The notes beneath the pieces are model-generated. The model was not told the origin of the DNA. It saw only the letters and a list, made by a program, of their open reading frames with translations, and did no database searches. The position numbers and the translations under genes were made by a program. 64,000 bases of DNA from Aphelocoma coerulescens (taxonomy: Eukaryota; Chordata; Aves; Passeriformes; Corvidae), in assembly GCF_041296385.1 (NCBI RefSeq), contig NW_027184083.1, positions 2,418,001 to 2,482,000 on the forward strand, given 5' to 3'. Every line of letters begins with the position of its first letter. Position 1 is the stretch's first letter. Positions 21,661-32,696 of the stretch are shown here, piece after piece.

Positions 21661-22701
21661 AATTTAAATTGAATGATACAGTTCTTTTGCTATAGAGATA
21701 GGAATGGACAGATTGAAACAATTATGATAAAGGATTGGTAAGCGACTGTTTATGAAAATAAGATAATAAGTTGTAAAAATATGTGAGGATTCGGCTTGTT
21801 AGGTCATTAAATTCATTGCAAATTCTATGGTTATGAATGTTCTGCATTGCTCAATTAAGATGATTATTCATGACAGTCTGTTTTGTCTTTCGTAAGTTGC
21901 AGAGAAGGATGAGTAACAATTGCAAGTTATGAATATTATTGATTGTAAGCTGTTCAGTGCTTTGCCTTATTATCTTATATGCATAGATGTGTAGAGAAGT
22001 ATACTCTCGATTTCTTAGAATCAGTTACTGTAGATGTCTTATGCTCTTAATATAATAGCGTGAATTCACCGGCTTTTCATGAAAGGCATTATCCAAAAGA
22101 TATTATTTGATATTACATGTGTGTTTCTTTAGTAGTTTGCAGTTTGTTTATGGTACCATTGACTACTTAGCTAAGGATAAATGACAAAGTCGACTGCTTT
22201 ACAAACTTTCACATACTGTTGTGTAGCTATCTGTAAGATATGTATCTCTTTAAGAAACTTTCCCAGCTGCCATTACTACAGGTCTATCTGTAGGATATAT
22301 AAGGGAACCCTTCCAGTTAAGGCCTTGGCTCTGGCCAAGCCCTGGCCCTACCTGGTTGGGAGGCATACCTACAGACCCAGGTGTTTCTGCACTAGAAACG
22401 TAATTGAGTCACTTTGACTTGCGGATTTGGGCTTCTAAAAGCTGGACCCCCTTTTGAGGTAAACTTGGGAGCCTTGCCTGGGAAGGTTCTCCAAGTCCTC
22501 ATGGTGAAACAGGGCTCGCAAGCTACTGCAGACTCTGGGTGATGGTACAATATTTAGGCAATTGAAAGTGTATTGTTCTAAGTTACTATCCTTTTGCCAT
22601 GTGCTGTGGATTATATGCATTATCCTGTTTGTTCTTGCTCAGTGTGACTTTACTGTCTCATTACATGTATTCGCTTGCTTTTATGTTGCCTTCACGTTTA
22701 G
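21661..22701 (+). other. Unassigned interior of tRNA-Trp provirus
   Basis: About 1 kb of AT-rich DNA. The part at 22190-22450 has a repeat-like GC-richer block (GGCCTTGGCTCTGGCC...) that may be the start of a further LTR. No coding motifs. Confidence 0.35.
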
Positions 22702-23319
22702 AGTAGGAACCCAGAGTGCAGAGAATATTCCTCTGCCTGTTTTTAAGGGTTTTTACCCCTCTGAACAGCACTGTTTTGACCTTTGTCCATGGAAAAAATT
22801 GCCAACTATCAGACAAGAACTAGAAAATACAATTAGGTGATAGACTACTATGTAAGATTGTCACAAGGTGAAAATAATTCTTCTTCTTCTTCTTCTTCTT
22901 CTTCTTCTTCTTCTTCTTCTTCTTCTTCTTCTTCTTCTTCTTCTTCTTCTTCTTCTTCTTCAGTAAAAGTAATGTGGAATGATTGGACAAAAAATTCCGC
23001 AGTTCCTGGCCATGTTACTGAATAATTGGTAGGAAAGTGAAAATAATATACATTTTTAGTAACCATTGGTTAAATTATCTTTAAAAGGCTGTGTAAATCT
23101 TGATAATTAGGCTTTCTCCAGCATTCTCTGCTCTGTGCTGTGTCTGGGTCATGCTAGTGACTCTGTTTCTCTGATAAGACTTAATAAACAACTATCTAGC
23201 AGCAGTGAAGGCTGAAAGTCTCCGTTTGTCTCTCGAACTAACTCCTGGCAAGGACTTTAAAAACTCTTTCCCATCAGGAGAGATTTGATTTACGCCATGG
23301 GCTGTGGCAGGTTATCACA
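22702..23319 (+). repeat. Nested LTR, copy A, with TTC microsatellite
   Basis: Homologous, in opposite orientation, to the LTR at 32007-32659: it starts AGTAGGAACCCAGAGTGC and passes through GACTTAATAAACAAC (polyA signal) to a GATTTACGCCATGG-like end. The ends are approximate, and I found no clean TSD. It interrupts the tRNA-Trp provirus. Confidence 0.75.
22878..22961 (+). repeat. (TTC)28 microsatellite
   Basis: An uninterrupted 84 bp TTC run lies inside LTR copy A. The same position in copy B (~32379-32395, opposite strand) has only about five units. Confidence 0.97.
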
Positions 23320-23699
23320 AAACAAAAAGGAGGAATATGAGTCCCCAAGAGCATTTGGATAATGCAATATTTACGCTAAAAGTTTTTGCAGGCAGATCAT
23401 CAATTTGATCCCCAGCACAGTGATGCCAGTCTGAAGATTTGTATGTGTGAGACCAATTTTTAGAAAGGCTTTACGTAAGAATCCACAATTGGGTGTGTAA
23501 TGACAAGGCCTAGCTGATTTACTAACCTAGGAGAGAAGGTATGCATGTGTTTCTGCCAACAGGTCTAACGTGGTTACCTGCCTGACCGGACAAACATTGA
23601 TCGCCTCCGAGAAAATGAGGCCCAGCGAGAGGAAAAATGACCTATTCACCATCCAGCCCTCATGGCCAAAGCAGGAGCAGAGGTAGGACTGCCAGGAAC
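23320..23699 (+). other. Possible integrase tail and untranslated leader of the captured fragment
   Basis: Around 23350-23400 a frame reads SPQEHLDNAIFTLKVF, which resembles the C-terminal region of retroviral integrases. This is weak. From ~23590 to 23699 the composition matches the SLC37A3-like segment that follows and may be its 5' untranslated region. Confidence 0.35.
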
Positions 23700-24045
23700 A
23701 TGGCTGTGCCTGGGAGCTTACAGAGGCAGCCTGCCAACTGCCTTGTGTCCTACTGCATCTACCATCATGTTGTTGTGTTCCTGCTGACCTTCTTCAGCTA
23801 TTCCCTGTTCCATGCTTCCAGAAAGACATTCGGTAATGTTAAAGTCAGCATTTCCAGCTAATGGACTTTCTCCTGCCTAAACAGCACAGCCCCTGAGCTC
23901 CAGCCATATGAGCTTTGGAACAGTAGCCATTTACTGCCAAGTGTAGAAGAAGAAGCAGCTGTCTCTCTGGGAACATTGGACACTATCTTTTCCTGTGCTG
24001 CCAATCTCTTTGTCAGTGATATGATTGTTCTTGATGGGTTTTATT
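23700..24045 (+). pseudogene. SLC37A3-like coding fragment (retro-captured)
   Basis: From ATG 23700 one frame encodes MAVPGSLQRQ, then HHVVVFLLTFFSYSLFHASR, KTFGNVKVSIS, and, after a TAA at 23859-23861, text ending HLLPSVEEEAA and LGTLDTIF. This matches my recollection of the N-terminus of SLC37A3, a sugar-phosphate/phosphate exchanger-family membrane protein: first membrane segment, extracellular loop, and start of the second segment. It is intronless over ~110 codons and stops before the rest of the transporter, with no poly(A) tail. That argues for capture as part of a retroviral RNA rather than LINE retroposition. The stop and C-terminal loss make it non-functional. Other SLC37 members fit less well. 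Confidence 0.6.
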
Positions 24046-24256
24046 GATTTTGATATGTATTCCATGTATCTTACCCTGTGACCAATAGATAACCAGTAAC
24101 AGTCTTAATAGGATAATGGCTTCACAGGTGCAAAGGTGATTCATTTTCTAATGCTACTCAAAACGTCACCCGAAAATCCCATATTTCAGAACATCTCAGC
24201 ATGATACAATAGGACAGTTTTAAACCAAGACAATGTTACATACTATCAAGCCCCTT
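24046..24256 (+). other. Unassigned segment before env remnant
   Basis: About 210 bp with no recognised content. It links the host-derived fragment to the env remnant. Confidence 0.35.
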
Positions 24257-24593
24257 CAGACAAATGTTCATGCAAATTGCCTCGAGGAGTATTCTTGATT
24301 TGTGGAAATCGTGTGTGGCCTGCATTACCCTCACGTGCTATTGATGGTCCATGCACTACTGGCCACCTTACTATTCTTGCTCCAAATTTAACTATGCCTT
24401 TAAATCACACACATGCAAACCCATGACAAACAGTCCTTGCATTCCTTTGAAAGAGACTGCGATAGCACCTTAGATTTTTGGGGATTAGAAAAACGTGTTT
24501 TAGCTTCTCTTTAATCCCAGGAGTAGCTTACTAAACAGACTAGTGCCACCTCGCTTGCTTTATCAGAATTGTTAAAATGGGATTTCCAGTTGA
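24257..24593 (+). pseudogene. env: env remnant (surface/transmembrane junction)
   Basis: One frame reads LICGNRVWPALPSRAIDGPC followed by TTGHLTILAPNLT, resembling the C-terminal end of a retroviral surface subunit (the same ICGNR motif occurs in the env at 46080-48092). Another frame downstream reads DFWGLEKRVLASL and SATSLALSELL, resembling the start of a transmembrane subunit. A frameshift and several stops separate them. Only the junction region survives; signal peptide, most of SU and the membrane anchor are absent. Position just upstream of the PPT supports env. Confidence 0.65.
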
Positions 24594-24609
24594 AAACAAA
24601 AAGGGGGAA
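24594..24609 (+). other. Polypurine tract
   Basis: GAAAACAAAAAGGGGGAA immediately precedes the 3' LTR. Classical PPT for plus-strand priming. Confidence 0.8.
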
Positions 24610-24610
24610 C

Positions 24611-24976
24611 TGTGGAAACTGACAAGCTGCTCTGAAAGTTTCACAGAGCTCGACTTGGACACAATCACTTTGTACCCTTCAGAATTCAGTTTGTACCCAT
24701 GAGAATTATAGCTTCAATAGAAGCAAGAAACCATAAACAACAGATGTAGAAAGCACAGCTGATCTAGGGAAGCTGATATTTGCTTTAGATTGTTTTAGAT
24801 GGGTGTTAGTTGCAAGTAACCAGTAGTTTTGTGGGGTGTTAATGTAGAAGCCAATGGGGACACAGTATGAATGCCAAGAAACTGTATAAAAGAGGCTTTG
24901 TAGAATTAAAGATGCTTTTGCCACTGCCTGGAGTTGTCAGTGTATATATGTATCGTGACCCGCCTCAACTGCGACA
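24611..24976 (+). repeat. 3' LTR of tRNA-Trp provirus
   Basis: This 366 bp copy of 18285-18650 is followed at once by the TSD GCCCAC. Confidence 0.92.
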
Positions 24977-25358
24977 GCCCACCACATTCAGAAAGACAGT
25001 TTGCATTTAAGGGCCCTTGTGGTCTCTGTAAACTCTTGCCAGTAAGACACTTAGTGACACAAAATTAATTTAGTTTTGCTAATTAACAATCTCTGTTCTG
25101 GTTTGCTAGCCTGCAAGTTAAAGCTTCAGAACTAACAGCCCCACCAGCCCTTTTATCACCACCATCCTGCCTGCTATTGTTCTGCACTTGAAAATAATCA
25201 TGTTCTTTGTGTAAATGGTAAAACCATTTGCTTACTGTTGCACTCTCCAAAAACTGGTTTAGTTATAGTAATTAATGACCCTGTTTGCAACTGTGTTTTG
25301 GTTCAATGTTCTGTAAGCAATAGCCACAGCCTTATCACCACAACTAGCACTTGTATCA
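24977..25358 (+). other. Unassigned flank
   Basis: This continues the pre-insertion sequence of 18076-18284. No gene or clear repeat seen. Confidence 0.4.
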
Positions 25359-27495
25359 CAGTATCATCAAAGTTGGAAGAGACCTTCAAGATGATCTAGT
25401 CCAACCATCCACCACCCTAATCACCCCTAAACCATATCCCCAAGGGCCACATCCAGACACCTCTTAAACACTTCCAGAGACCGTGACTCTACCATCTCCC
25501 TGGGCAACTTATTCCAATGCCTGACCACTCTTTCAGTGAAAAAAAAATTCTAATATCTAATCTGAAACTCTCCCAGTACAACTTAAGGCCATTTCCTCTT
25601 GTCCTTCCACTTGAGACATGGCAGAAAGGACTGACTCCCACTTGGCTACAACCTCCTTTCAGGTAGTTGGAGAGAGAAATGAGGTCCCCCCTCAGCCTCC
25701 TCCTCTCCAGACTAAACAACCCCAGTTCCCTCAGCCACTCCTTACAAGACGTTTTCTAGACCCTTCACCAACTTCATGGCCCTTCTCTGGACATGCTTCA
25801 GCACCTCAATGTCCTTTAAGAAGTAAAGGGCCCAAAATTGAACACAGTACTCTGGGTGCAGCCTCACCAGTGCTGAGTACAATGGGACAATCGCTTCCCT
25901 GGTCCTGCTTGTCACACTATTTCTGATACAAGCCAAGATGTCACTTGCCTTCTTGCCCACCTGGGCACACTGCTGCCTCATATCCAGCAAGCTGTCAACC
26001 AGCACCCCCAAGTCCCTTTCTGCTGCATGGGGTTGTTGTGACCCAAGTGCAGGACCTGACACTTGGCCTTGTTGAATCTCATACAATTGTCCTAAGCCCA
26101 TTGATCCAGCCTGTCCAGATCCCTCTGCAGACACTTTGTACCCTCAAGCAGATCAACACTCTTGCCCACCTTGGTGTCATCTGCAAACTTACTGAGGATA
26201 CACTCAATCCCCTCGTCCAAATCATGTTAAACAGGACAGGACACAATACTGAGCCCTGGGGAACACCTTTAGTGACTGATCGCCAACTGGATTTAGTTCC
26301 ATTCACCACCACTCTCTGGGCCAGGCCATCCAGCCAGTTTCTCACCCAGCGAAGAATGCATCCATCCAAGCTGTGGGCTGCCAGTTCCTCCAGGAGAATG
26401 CTGTGGGAGATGGTGTCAAACACTTTACTGAAATCCAGGAAGACAACATCCACAGCCTTTTCCTCATCTACTAAGCAAGTCAGTTTGTCATAGAAGGAGA
26501 TCAGATTGGTCAAGCAGGACCTTAATTTGTAAACATTTGTTGGCTGGGCTTGATCCCCTGGTTGTCCTGCATGTGCCATGTGATGGCACTCAGGATGATC
26601 TGCTCCATGACCTTCCCTGGTACCAAGATCAGGCTGACAGGCCTGTAATTCCCTGGATGATCCTTCTGACGGTTCTCGTAGATGGGTATTACATTTGCTA
26701 ATTTTCTGTGGTGTATGAATGTGAGATTCACAAGTTGAGAGCAAGTGAATCTGTTTATTGCAGAATTAACACAGTATTTATACTCTTAGCATGAGAATCT
26801 GTGTTTATTAGTTTGCACAAAACCTGGTTGCAGGCCTGTAATAAATCCGTCGGCCTGACAGTTTGTTATTTTTCTCAAGGTTTGCAGGCTTGAGGAAACA
26901 GGATGCCTTTTCTGTTTTCAGATAGTGCGTAATCTGCTTTCTTTCCTGCTTCTCAGGGTTTTTGCTGCTGCAGGCTCCCTGTAACTTCACAATTTTCAAT
27001 CAACTGGGTCTTCTCTGGTTAACCAGGACTGCTGGTAAATGATTGAAAGTAGCTTGGCAAGCTTTCACCAGCTCCCTCTTTACTCTTTGATGCATTCCAT
27101 CTGGGCCCATTGACTTGTGGGTGTCTAATTAACATAGCAGATCACTAACCGTTTCCTCATGTATTATGGGGGCTTTGCTCAGCTCCATGTCACTAACTTC
27201 GAGCTCTGGGAGCTAGGTCTCCTGAGGACAACCGGTTTTGGTATTAAAGATTGAGGCAAAGAAGGCATTAAATGCCTCAGCCTTTTCCTCATCTCCTGAC
27301 ACTATGCCACCCTCTGCATCCAGCAAAGGATGGAGACTCTCTTTAGCCCTCCTTTTGCTGCCAATGTATTTATAGAATCTGTTTTTGTTGTCTTTAAGTG
27401 CAATGGCCAAATTAAGTTCCAGTTTGGTTTTGGCAAAACTACATAACCTCACAACATCCTTGTAGTCCCCAGCAAGTTACCTGCCCCTCCTTCCA
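25359..27495 (-). mobile_element. CR1 LINE, 5'-truncated, with RT
   Basis: This ~2.1 kb minus-strand CR1 is split by a solo LTR at 26707-26991. In order it has the EN-RT linker (27452-27213; LELNLAIALKDNKNRFYKYI), the RT start (26731-26522; [20 protein letters not shown]), then RT core text (26744-26079; [17 protein letters not shown] with the first catalytic Asp, [14 protein letters not shown]). The YADD-type region that follows is frameshifted. The 3' end is at ~25359. Frameshifts and stops make it inactive. The endonuclease domain is missing, as in most genomic CR1 copies. Confidence 0.88.
26707..26991 (-). repeat. Solo LTR in CR1
   Basis: This 285 bp solo LTR (TGTGGTGTATG...CTTCACA) has a perfect 6 bp TSD ATTTTC (26701-26706, 26992-26997). 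The minus reading has TATAAATACTG followed by AATAAACAG, fixing orientation. Confidence 0.92.
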
Positions 27496-28096
27496 GAGGT
27501 AATGTTGGGAAATGTTTAATTGTAACAGATAGTGTTTAAGTCTTGTGAATTCCTTTAACTTTAACTGACAGTGCTTTGTCCTGTATTAATGTGTGCAAGT
27601 GGTTATCTTAGCCTTAAAGACTGTGGGCCTGAGCAACACTGATAAGAAGGTTTATCTTGACCAGACCACATTGCTGGGATGTGTTCAAAGAGAAAGAACT
27701 TTTTTTTGGAGGCCTGTGACCAAGAAAAGGATAATTTGAGGAATGGGACATTCCCCAAGCGACCAGCAGAGACCTTCAAAAGACCCCTACTCTAATGTAA
27801 ATAAGCTCCGAGAAGTGATTTAAAAATGTAAAAAAATTCATGGGAATGTTTAGCATATATCTATGAGTTTTGGGAAATGCAATTAATATGTATAAGTTAC
27901 ATAGATTTAAACTAGTCTGTTATCTAGCTGCAGTACATGGGTTAGGTGGAAGTATCCTTGTGGTGGCCTGTTAACATATCCCCCTCATGCCCCGTGTTGA
28001 AATTAAGCAAGGCCACTTTATAATAATGAAATTACAGTGTTAGAGAGTTTTATTCCCTATTTTCAGTGACAGTAGTACACTCCTTTTTCCCCGAGT
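27496..28096 (+). other. Unassigned, possible worn LTR
   Basis: TGTTGGGAAATG at ~27503 to CTGTTAACA at ~27985 has LTR-like ends but no TSD. The rest up to 28096 is the left part of the element split by the next LTR. Confidence 0.35.
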
Positions 28097-28504
28097 TGTG
28101 GATGCTGGGAAGGGCTGGCAGAGGAATTTTCCTGTGAAACTTTCCTTTCTCATAAGAAAGCAGTTAGAGAAATCCAGCTTCTCACAGCTTCTCTGTGAAA
28201 GTTCTTGTTCTCATGAGAACTGGATGGATAACAGTTGGTAAGAATGTAAACCATTTTTGCAGCTGTAAGTTGTTGTGGAAACTGTAGAATTGTTTTCAGT
28301 CTTGTGAGAATAATATTTGGAAATGGGTGTCTTACTGCTCAGCCTATCATCTTGGGAGGTGGAGGGCCAATAGGCCAATAATGTAATTTCTCTTTTGCGA
28401 ACCATGGTATAAAGGTTATGGGTGATTAAACGAGGTTGCTTTGGCCATACCTTACAACCTGGATTTGTGTCGTGACTCCACCGCTATTGGGGATAACAGC
28501 GACA
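28097..28504 (+). repeat. Solo LTR
   Basis: This 408 bp LTR starts TGTGGATGCTGGG and ends AACAGCGACA. It shares family with 39393-39759 (CCAAT-like, TATAAAGG and GCGACA end). Flanks CCGAGT and CTGAGT are a 6 bp TSD with one mismatch. Confidence 0.85.
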
Positions 28505-28541
28505 CTGAGTTCCAGTCTAAGTTCTCTGTTTAACCGGGCCA

Positions 28542-28815
28542 TGTGGTGCTGTATTTTCCCCACTGCTTTTCCTATTAAAGGTCTGCCCTTTCCACGTGGG
28601 CCCCCCTTCCCCTGCCCCTAGTGCTGGCCACTCCCTCGGGTCCTGTACCCCAACTCTGCCCATGTACCGCCTCTGTGCTCTGAGAAAACCCCCCTGCTCC
28701 CTGACCACGTGGTCTCTCTCAGTCACTCTGCCTCTGGGAACCAGCAGACCAACATGTAACAATAAAGTTTCCCGATGGAGAGACCCTTCTCGCCTCCTTT
28801 ACTATCACTGTGTTG
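28542..28815 (+). repeat. LTR-like repeat, family W, copy 1
   Basis: Shares AGAGACCCTTCTCGCCTCC and GGCCACTCCCTCGGG-type phrases with 62033-62310. AATAAAG at 28761 may be its polyA signal. The right end is approximate. Confidence 0.6.
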
Positions 28816-28959
28816 CGGGGCCCAGCTAACCGGAGCAGGAGCTCGGGGCCGTCCAAAAGGACTACAGGAGGGAGGAATGGCCACCCTGCCCTAAGCAGCC
28901 CCACTGTGCTCTCCGGGAAGGTTGCGGCTTGCTAAACCAAACCAAGCACTGCAACAAGG

Positions 28960-30180
28960 CCAGTCTTTTTCCCCACTGGCTTGCCTTACAGCACATGAGG
29001 GCAGCCTGTTCCTTTATCTTTAAGATTTCTTTCTGAAAGCACATCCAGCCTTCCTGGACTCCTCTGCCCTTCAGGACTGACGCCCAAGGGACTCTGACAA
29101 TCTCCTAAACAGGCCAAAGTCAGCCCACTGGAACTCCAAGGAGGCAGTTCTGCTGGTGCCCCTCCTTACTTCACCCAGTGATGCCTTTTCCTGGTCTTAA
29201 AATCAAGAGTCAAACACGGTTAGAAGGGGAAAAAGGATTTTACCTTGGTATTTATTTTAAGGATCCTTAGGTGCAAACGTCTAGGTCAAATGCACTGAAA
29301 TGCACCCTGCAAAAAATGCACACCCCAAAAGATCTGGTATAACATTATAGGTTGTAGAGGGATTCCTTGTGGAACAGGGGCATATGATACCCCAGGAAAG
29401 TCTGGCCTACCCCGGGCTGCTGAGGAAGAACCCCTAAATTGGCCCCTGGCTGCAGGCAAGCCTGGAAGGCACCTTGAAGGCAGCCTTGAAAAATCCTTGG
29501 CAAAGTTATACACTGGTCGGCTCCCCTGCTGCTTAGAGGCTGTCTCGTGGGAATAGGGCGTGAATCTTTGCAAAGTAGATATAAGTTAGTGAAAGTAAAC
29601 AATAAAGCAGAGAACAGTGCTCAAATCGTATCAGTGTTCGTGTTGTTACTCTGGCCGGCTCCCCTGCACTCAGACCCCCCGCTAAAATAGGTTTTCCTAA
29701 TTAGCATATCTATCAAAAATTCCCCAATGAGACGCTTGAGTGAGTCCCCCTCCCCAAGGAATCCTCTCCTGGATGGTTCTATCTTGGTTTACAGAATGTG
29801 CTCTGGAGACGACCTTGGGGTCTGGGGCACACTGATCCCTAGCTACGAAGCTTCTAAAATTTTTAGTCTCTTAGCTGGAAATATAGTCCAAAAATGTAGG
29901 CAAAAAGCACTAAGACTACAGAAATTGTAAAAAAAGGTATAACAGGAGTATAAAAGAAAAGGCAAAAATCTTCATGGCATCACCAGAATTGAAAACTATC
30001 ATTTCATGGTTGCTATGTCTAGGATGGCCACCAACTGACAAATCACCCACTAGTCCTCTGTTAACAAACAACAGGTCTAGCAGGGCACCTCTCCTGGTAG
30101 GCTCACTTAACAATTGCATCAGGAAGTTATCTTCCACATACTCTAGGAATCTCCTAGACTTCTGTGGTAGTAATAAAAAT
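28960..30180 (-). repeat. CR1 LINE fragment (endonuclease region), split
   Basis: Minus-strand CR1 text at 28960-29178 (plus: AGCACATCCAGCCTTCCTGGA) resumes at 29983-30180. There 30137-29916 encodes an endonuclease-domain segment (FLMQLLSEPTRRGALLDLLFVNRGLVGDLSVGGHPRHSNHEM). The gap is the LTR at 29179-29982. Confidence 0.8.
29179..29982 (-). repeat. Solo LTR in CR1
   Basis: This 804 bp insertion has inverted ends TGATGCC / GGCATCA and a perfect 4 bp TSD CCAG (29175-29178, 29983-29986). The ends resemble family X. The minus reading has an AATAAATACC polyA signal near its 3' end. Confidence 0.8.
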
Positions 30181-30368
30181 AAGGACTGGTAAAGCAGATA
30201 TGAGAAAAGGATGAGTTAATTCTGAGAGCAGAGGGAGCAAGGGAGTCAAGAAAAAGGAGTTTGGAAATAGCAGAATTCAATTTCTAAGTGTCTTGGGAAT
30301 GGTTTTTATCCCATATCCATTTTTTTTTTGTTTTTTTTGTTTTTGTTTTGTCTCCGGACATGGTCGCT

Positions 30369-30999
30369 TGTCACGATCCACTAATACAAGCGAGGATCAT
30401 GATGGTTCATTTATAGATCTCAGAGTGCAAAAGGACACAAGGGATTTCAGTTTTAATCAAAAGAGTACACCTTTATTAAGTGCCCACAACACGGTAATGT
30501 GATAGAGGAGAGAAAGAGAGAGAGAGAGAGAGAAAGAAAAACAAAGTAAAAGAGTTGAGAGGAAGAAAGGGGGGGTAATGGCTACCAACGGATGAGACGA
30601 AGTCCTCGTGGTCTGCTGCCAATAGATTCATCTTCTCTCTGTGGGGAGATCTCGTCTTGGTTAATTTAGAAAGTCCCTTTATAGTTCTTTTCAAAAGCAA
30701 GAGGCAACTGGCCAAGAGGTGGGGGAAATCTACAACCATTGTTATGAGGCCTGTTGCTTTGGGAAACGGGTACAGGACAGGTCGTTCCTTTTTGCTTCAG
30801 CTCAGTCCTTCCCATTTTGGCAACAAGAACAGCGCAGTCTATTGTGAGCTGCACTAGTTTCTACCAGTTCCCAGCAGGCAGACCTGCAGGCAACACTTGG
30901 CAGACTTCCCACCTCAGCCAGGGCAGGACTCCTGTGTTCAGTCTCTGTCCTTGGAGATGATCGTGAGGCAGTTGAGGGATCTTTAGACTGTCTCTTACA
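30369..30999 (-). repeat. Solo LTR (approximate ends)
   Basis: TGTCACGATCC to CTCTTACA on plus; the minus reading has TATAAAGGG (~30670) then AATAAAGGTG (~30476). The flanks TCGCT / TCACT give a 5 bp TSD with one mismatch. Confidence 0.65.
30505..30540 (+). repeat. GA-rich microsatellite
   Basis: A short (GA)n run with AAA interruptions inside the LTR. Confidence 0.85.
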
Positions 31000-31164
31000 T
31001 CACTGCCCCCTGCCTCCCCCCGGCTCCAGGAGTATCTCAATAGGTGAGAGCTGCCTGAGATTCCTGCGAGAGTTGGGGGCGAGGGGAGGTTGCTTGCTTC
31101 CTTCCTTCCGGTGGAGTGATCATCTTGTGTGGCCAAGTGATGCAATGTCTCTGACTTGAGATAT

Positions 31165-32696
31165 TCTTGCCTTGTGGTTCTTTGCCTGTTTTCTTTTTCC
31201 TTTTCTTTTGGCACTGTGACTGGAGCTTATTGGCTCTCTTTGCTTCTCTGATGCTTGGGAGCCCAGAGCCAATGCATGCTGAACCGGGAGCCCACCATTC
31301 CTCTGCCGGGGCCGCCCCCTCTGCGCAGCCCAGGACCAACCATCACTGGTGAGCTATCCAGGAGAGAGATTCCCCGCCCAGCCCCACTGTTCTCTGCCAC
31401 TGCTTCAGGGCTTCTTGCTACACTTTAACCCAACACCCAGAAATCCTGCAGCTTCTGGCATGCCCTGGAGTTTCTGCTACATTTTGTTTGCCACCCTGGG
31501 TGTGCTCAACTGCTGTTCCAGCCTGCTGCTTCTGAGGTTTCCTGCTGCAGTCCATTCAGTTTCCTGAGTGGCACTGAGACCAGCTGCTTCCTGTGAGTTT
31601 GCAAAGGAAAGCCCTCTTCTCTCTCTCCCGCGCCAGCTGGCCCACCATTACCACATGAAGAGAGATGGCTGAGCTCACCCCACAGTGCCCCTTGCAGCCG
31701 TGGGAGAATGACTGCACCTGCCCTGCCCAGCTGGGAGCCAACAGCACCCCTGCTGGCTGTGACCATAACTAAACCAAAGGGGAAAGTGCTTGACAGCCGA
31801 GAGAAGGCTGTTATTGGGTTTCTGTTTTCATTTGCTGTTGCTGCCGTTGTTGTTGTTTGTTTGCGTTGTTATACATATATATATACTAGTAAAGATCTGT
31901 TATTCCTTTTCCCATATCTTTGCCTGAAATCCCCATAATTTCAAAGTTATAATAATTTGGAGGGAAGGGGGTCACATTTTCCATTCAAAGGGAGGTTCTT
32001 GCCTTCTGAGAATGAACCATGCCATAAATCAAATCCCTCCTGATGGGAGAGAATTTTTAAAAAGTCCTTGCAAGGACTTTCAAAGGATAAACCGAGACTT
32101 TTCCTGAAGTTTCAGTGCTGCCGGATAGTTGTTTATTAAGTCTTATCAGAGAAACAGAGCCACCAGTGTGACCCAGGTACAACACAGAGCAGAGAAAGCT
32201 GGAGAGAAGTCTAATTATCAAGATTTACACAGCCTTTTAAAGATAATTTAACCAATAGTTACTAAAAACATATATTATTTTCACTTTCCTACCAATTATT
32301 CAGTAACATGGCCAGGAACTGCGGAATTCTTTATCCAATCATTCCACATTACTTTTACTGCAGAATATGGAGTAGTAGAAGAAGAAGAAGAAGGTTTGGA
32401 GAGCAACAACAATCATCCATTTTGATATTTTTAACTCTTATCTATTTACTACAAAGAGAAGCCCAAAACCTCTAAAATTTTCATCTTGTGACAATCTTAC
32501 ATAGTAGTCTATCACCTAATTCACACCACTGTATTTTCTAGTTCTTGTCTGATCGTTGGTAATTTTTTCCAAGGTTGGAGGTTAAAACAGTGTTGTTCAG
32601 GGGGGTAAGAACCCTTAAAAACAGGCAGAGAAATATTCTCGGCACTCTGGGTTCCTACACCTTCCTTGGCAGACACCTGTCCTTCAGACCAGGACA
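31165..32696 (+). repeat. LTR family Y (ERVL-type), copy 2, interrupted
   Basis: Reverse-complement homologue of 11655-12617. It shares the TATATATATA tract (~31870), TTTGCCTGAAATCCCCATAATTT and the end CCTTCAGACCAGGACA at 32696. The start is approximate. It is interrupted by the LTR at 32007-32659. Confidence 0.7.
32007..32659 (-). repeat. Nested solo LTR, copy B
   Basis: This 653 bp LTR (TGAGAATGAACC...GTTCCTACA) has a perfect 5 bp TSD CCTTC (32002-32006, 32660-32664). It is inserted in LTR Y, and the minus reading has the polyA signal AATAAACAAC. It is homologous to 22702-23319. Confidence 0.88.

Larger units (their letters stand above)
18285..24976 (+). mobile_element. tRNA-Trp-primed provirus with host-gene fragment
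   Basis: This 6.7 kb plus-strand provirus has 366 bp LTRs (18285-18650 and 24611-24976; about 6 differences, ~1.6 percent) and a perfect 6 bp TSD GCCCAC (18279-18284, 24977-24982). The PBS at 18653 matches tRNA-Trp with one mismatch, the primer used by alpharetroviruses. A PPT precedes the 3' LTR. Inside are a gag start, ~2.7 kb of unrecognised AT-rich DNA with a tandem array, a nested LTR with a TTC microsatellite, an SLC37A3-like coding fragment, and an env remnant. No RT is visible. The interior is badly eroded despite the similar LTRs. Confidence 0.88.

Noticed and set aside
22837..23025. Poly-serine ORF
   Set aside because: Product of the TTC microsatellite inside an LTR; the opposite strand gives poly-glutamate for the same reason.
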